Assembly (NCBI GenBank): GCA_026419785.1
Contig: JAODTK010000643.1
Span: 62,001 to 126,000, forward strand
Direction of reading: 5' to 3'
Length of the DNA: 64,000 bases
DNA from: Sclerodactyla briareus
Lineage: Eukaryota; Echinodermata; Holothuroidea; Dendrochirotida; Sclerodactylidae
In this document: piece by piece, positions 59,816 to 64,000 of the stretch
Layout of the letters: each line of letters opens with the position of its first letter
How positions within the stretch are numbered: the first letter of the stretch is position 1
Notes under the pieces: model-generated
Databases searched by the model: none
The model's input: the letters and a program-made list of their open reading frames with translations, nothing else
What the model was told of the DNA's origin: nothing
Translations under genes and position numbers: made by a program

Positions 59816-61092
59816 TAGAGCTGGAACGTCATGCTCGAGTGCTGCGCATCGCTGCAAAAGCCCCGGAATGGTGTACTGAAGCTCCTATACAGAACAGTAG
59901 TCAGTGTGGAACCGTGTGCTGAGCCGCGACAGCGCCCTCCTTATAGTAGTGTTATAGTGAGGTGTGATTCGGGCGACATGGTTCGCATTTCGTCAGAAGA
60001 TTAGAATAAGTTCCGTTTTGACAGACTCCTCTAATTCGAGCTTCCCAATAAAAAGCTCTAGTTCACTCCCCGATGTTATAACTTTACGTCTAGATGATGT
60101 TTCTGTCAGACGCAATCGATTTGTATTCCTGAATCAATTATGTTGTTTCTGTGCTTCCGTAATAAATCGTCTGACTTTCCCGCGATTCTTGAAAACAGGG
60201 GGGTACACTCACGGAAGTTGTTGCAGAATCTTGCACGGTAAATACCCTCTTTACTATGAAGCAAGAAAGGTATTTTTGGGGGTCTATGGTAGAAGAAATC
60301 GCGATAGAGAGTGGTGAACAATTTCAATGTGTTTTCACGATGTTAGTCATCGTTACACGCAATAGGGCGCGTCCTCACTTTGAGTTTGTGTTATCTGACG
60401 GAACTTCGAACAGGGCACACAATACGCGCTCTAACGTTCTCTCCAGTTAATATAATAGCTCCATGGTCTGCTGAGGAGCAGTGGGAGAGCGCCCTGGGCC
60501 CCACGTGGTCGCTGAAGGGTAGAGGGCGCCTTCAGAGGCGAGAGTCGGCCGTTGCCTTAACGAGTAATTCCAAGTACGCGTTAAGGAAGTGGTTGTGAGT
60601 GTGCGTGCTCACTAGGCGTCGATCCGGGGGGAATGGGGGGATGCATCCCCCCAATATTGGTCGGGGGGGGGATGCCCTATGTAATCATCCCCCCAATATT
60701 TGAGCCAACAGTCAAATAAAAATTTGAATGAATTTTGACAAATGTATGTCCTTCTAAAGTTAGTCATCTACGAGCTGGAGTCGAAGAATATCCAACCATT
60801 GCCTCTATCCATGACTTCCGCCACGCAGTTATATCTTAATTTTTATTACTATAATTTTGTTTGATTGTACCGCGCTCGCACGTCCGTAGTCTGTACAATG
60901 TACAAACGCTGACAATAGCCGGCAGGTGGTCGAGTATGTATTCACCCAAAGCTCAACTTCGTGTAGAGGCTAAACCTTCTCTCGCAAAGATGACATCATG
61001 TAACGGCAGATTCAATAGAGAACAGTGTGTCGCTTGACGGTGACCGTACAGAGAAAGTGGAGACTTCCGACCTAAAGACCTCTACAAGTGTT
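59816..61092. other. No recognised gene; one G/C-rich palindromic repeat
   Basis: At 60622-60710 'catccccccaatatt' occurs twice with intervening G runs and a 'gggggatgcatcccccc' palindrome, like many small transposon ends. No coding match. Confidence 0.45.
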
Positions 61093-62247
61093 TCTGCTTC
61101 CAGGGCCGTAGCGAGCGGGGAGGGGGGGGGGGGGGTGTCACACCCCCCCCACCCCCATAATTTCGGGCCGTCGGCAAATTTTCGGTCTGTCGGCAAAAAT
61201 GAGAAAGAGGAAAGAAAAGTAGAGGAAAGAGGAGAGGAGAAAAAGAAGAGGAGAGGAGGAAAAGAAATAAGAGGGAAGGGGAAAGGAAGAGGAAAAAGGA
61301 AGTAAGGGAGTGAATGGGAAGACATGGAATGGAAAGGGGAATAGAAAGAAAAAACGGAAGCCAGACTTTATTATCGGCTATTTCGACTTTTTGACTTCAT
61401 AATTGGCCCATTCAGCGTCGGCAAGAGAATAACACGCCAGCAAACATACATCGTGACGGCCCTTCGCCGTCGGTGTAATTGACCGAGTGACCGAGTCTGT
61501 CGGCAATTCGGCAAAAGGGGGAATAAAAGCGTTAGCGTTTGACATTTTATTTTCCATGAGACTGACAGTTCTTTCAAAGTTTTTGTTCTGGTCCTATATT
61601 CAGAGATACATGAAAAAAAAAAAATCGAGCCATTTTGCTGAAAACAATTAAGAAAGTATTTCTCAGATGAAACAATGAAAACAGACGGTTTTAGGCGGGG
61701 AATCATGCGAGCGGCGGAGCAAGAGTACAAGTCGACGAGATAGAGGGCATACTCCAGTTTTTCTTGAATCAAAAATTCCAGCAGGAAACTACCCAACTTG
61801 GGCACAGAAAAGTTAAAATCTGGTTAGAGATACCCTAATGCCTAAGTGGAAAGAAGACGTATTGAATGGCCGAACTTCCGAGCAATGCATCATTGAGGTG
61901 TCAAATATTTGCGCGCTTCGCGCGCAGAGTGTATCGAGGGTCGCTTCAGATACTCCACGAGTGCAGTAAAAATCGAGCATTGCTTAGGATTCGGCAAGAA
62001 AAAAAAAAAAAAACTGGCGTTCCAAATTGAAAGGTCGAGTAAGTGGTGAGCGTAGTCGAGTTAATTACTGAACGCCCAATTTACTGAAAATAATGCACCA
62101 GACTGCATCCGAGGTTCGATATTCACAATTTCCAAAGGAGGGGGACACCCCTCCCCCGTATCAGTCACAATTGCCAGATCCGTCGGCAAAAACATTAAAT
62201 CTCTACACCCCCAATCATTAACCCTTCGCTACGCCCCTGTCTGCTTC
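61093..62247. mobile_element. Non-autonomous hAT element with 8-bp target duplication
   Basis: The element runs 61101-62239 (1139 bp). The left end 'cagggccgtagcga' and right end 'tcgctacgcccctg' are inverted with one mismatch in 14. It is flanked by the perfect 8-bp direct repeat TCTGCTTC at 61093-61100 and 62240-62247. CAGGG-type ends and 8-bp duplications are hAT features. The inside has G/C homopolymers, a purine-rich stretch (61195-61345) and several 'gtcggcaaa' motifs. A 144-residue minus ORF (61371-61805) shows no transposase motif. Confidence 0.92.
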
Positions 62248-63060
62248 AATTGATAATCATACTTCAGGCAATCATGCTAGTTTTTTAATTATGTTTAATC
62301 CATCCTCTCCAAATTATCCGATGTGAGTTTCAACTCCGGGTTTACAGGCTGAATATATTTCAAAGATCAATCGTGCTAATTCACTGCTTCATTGTCTATT
62401 TTCTATTCTTTCATGTGAAAATATTTTTTTTTATATCTAATATCACCCAGTAAGTGTCAGAGTCATTGGGACGAGGGCGCATTCCCAGAGATGATGAGGT
62501 AAACACTGGTGACAAATTGCTGGTACGATTGAACGGCTGCCTGTGTTGAACTCCACAGACGACAGTGCCCAGCGATGGTGGAGGGTATAAGAGCAGTGTT
62601 GATACTTAACGATCCAGCCATTTCGTTCTTTAGATTATCTGCTCACCGTGGCTGTCACTGATAAGTTTTGTTCGCGTCAATAGTTGAGCACATAGCAATG
62701 GTGTCGGACTTACATGTCGCGTCATCGGTTGCACTCTTTGATGAGTACCGGCTGTTTTTTCACTACATTATTTCAAACGGAACGGCTCATCAAAAGTGTC
62801 AACACTGCCCCTAATGGAGGCTACAAACGACCCCGAGGCTGGAATGGTCCCCATTTTTGAGATTTCGGTTAATTTTTGTAAGCCAATGGTTGGAGTACAC
62901 AAAAACCTTCCTCCACGACGCCGTTTATACCTCCTATATGCCCTCTCCTGCCACCTAAGGGGGTCTCATGTGCCAAAAATTTTCTCGTACACTCCGCGCC
63001 ACCAATGGTGGGCTCCGCTTAGATAGTTTACAAGTCCATCATCCCCCCAATCTTCAACAG
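62248..63060. other. No recognised gene
   Basis: Short ORFs only, without known motifs. Confidence 0.4.
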
Positions 63061-63061
63061 A

Positions 63062-63171
63062 ATGTATGTATGTATGTATGTATGTATGTATGTATGGTAT
63101 GTATGTATGTATGTATGTATGTATGTATGTATGTATGTATGTATGTATGTATGTATGTATGTATGTATGTA
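63062..63171. repeat. (ATGT)n microsatellite
   Basis: About 27 tetranucleotide units with one interruption near 63096. ORFs on both strands (MYVC or HTYI repeats) are artefacts. Confidence 0.97.
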
Positions 63172-64000
63172 CCTACTGTGACTACCTTGACGCGTACCTA
63201 GAAGACGGCGTCCTATCGGTTGCACCTGCAAACAACGCCACTTGGCAGTAGCTTCCCGCGAACAATGGCGTTAAAGGTGGCCAACCCACGCTGGGCGCAC
63301 ACGTGTTGCAGGCGCGGCCGCAGGCATTCTTGGGGCTTCCTAGTGCGCTGTTGGATATGCTCTGTACCGACTTGTGTAAGCTGGCTGCTTGGAAGTGTCT
63401 GTACCCACTGCGACTACCTTTGTCGTGTTGAGGGACCACACACTGGAATGACCCGACCGCGACTCGTCTGAGACCAGACCATTTTTTAGTTCGGTTCGAG
63501 TCCGGCGGGTGTACGGCGAATTTGGTTTCGCACCAGGCTCATTTCAGATGCTGTTTCCAACAAGTTTTGTGATATCAGACATGTTTGATAACGGTTTTAC
63601 AGTTTTGACTGTGTTTGGCCCTGTCTCGATCAAGTCGAGCCGGTGTGGCGCTTAACATCGTACTCGACCGCGACAAAGCTGGGGTTTTCTGCAGCCAATA
63701 AGAACGCGTTTCACCAATCAGCCGATCATAACTGTATGTCAAGATAGCAGCGCCCGAGTGGTCCGCGGAGGAAGGGGGATCCAACTTAAGGAGCTCTGGC
63801 AAACGGAGCCATGCCTGTATGATGCAAGTCACAGGCATTATAGTGATGAAAAAATTGAAGGAAAGGCATACATGAAGCTTGAAAAAGCATTACAATACGA
63901 TTGTAAAATTACCAATATCCAAGCTCAATTGCAATGTTTCGGTGACGTTGTCGTTACCTTATATAGGTTTGAAACACTAATTGTATGGTACCCAAGCCGA
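63172..64000. other. No recognised gene
   Basis: 'actgtgactaccttgacgcg' at 63175 and 'actgcgactacctttgtcg' at 63407 form a weak direct repeat. 'ggttcgagtcc' at 63492 resembles a B box, but no A box stands at the right distance. Confidence 0.35.

Noticed and set aside
61027..61305. 92-residue plus ORF rich in K, E and R
   Set aside because: Translation of the purine-rich stretch and G runs in the hAT element.
63028..63251. HTYI and MYVC repeat ORFs on both strands
   Set aside because: Translation of the (ATGT)n microsatellite; open on both strands only because the unit has no stop.

Overview
This is eukaryotic, metazoan-type DNA: sparse coding sequence, multi-exon genes with GT/AG splice sites, long introns, tRNA-derived SINEs, LINE, LTR and hAT remnants, inverted-repeat elements, minisatellites and microsatellites. 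The families found (a metabotropic class C GPCR, an ENPP ectoenzyme, a C2H2 zinc-finger gene) and the repeat types (SINEs with a 'cttatatagcgcttta' tail, (ATGT)n, (ATCC)n, long G/C homopolymers) suggest a marine invertebrate, probably a deuterostome such as an echinoderm. The phylum is an inference; the sequence does not prove it.

Layout. 1-7 kb is repeat-dense: a Penelope-like tail fragment, a LINE reverse-transcriptase tail, a 122-167-bp minisatellite, a CCTGTGG-rich block, and several copies of a ~300-bp repeat that carries a fixed array of AGGTCA half-sites. 7.2-9.0 kb (+) is the zinc-finger exon of a C2H2 gene, with a 219-bp internal duplication. 10-14 kb holds a ~210-bp tandem repeat, more ~300-bp repeat copies and a SINE; a second SINE lies at 14.6-14.9 kb. 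20.4-38.0 kb (-) is a five-exon class C GPCR whose intron phases all agree. Its introns contain a hAT transposase fragment, two copies of one inverted-repeat family and a second inverted-repeat element with a duplicated target. 38-53 kb has no gene recognised with confidence, but holds a Ty3/Gypsy pol remnant, a fold-back element and simple repeats. 53.7-57.2 kb (-) has three exons of an ENPP-family phosphodiesterase. 61.1-62.2 kb is a non-autonomous hAT element with a perfect 8-bp target duplication. The window ends with a long (ATGT)n tract.

The main oddity is that all three host genes show clear protein similarity and good splice signals, yet the reading frame changes again and again by single bases. 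Either the assembly carries many uncorrected indels, or these loci are decayed. The fitting splice phases and frame breaks at homopolymers favour indel error, at least in part. Single ORFs therefore understate the genes; exon limits below rest on splice sites and family motifs seen across frames. No operon-like arrangement is present and the three genes do not form an obvious pathway.
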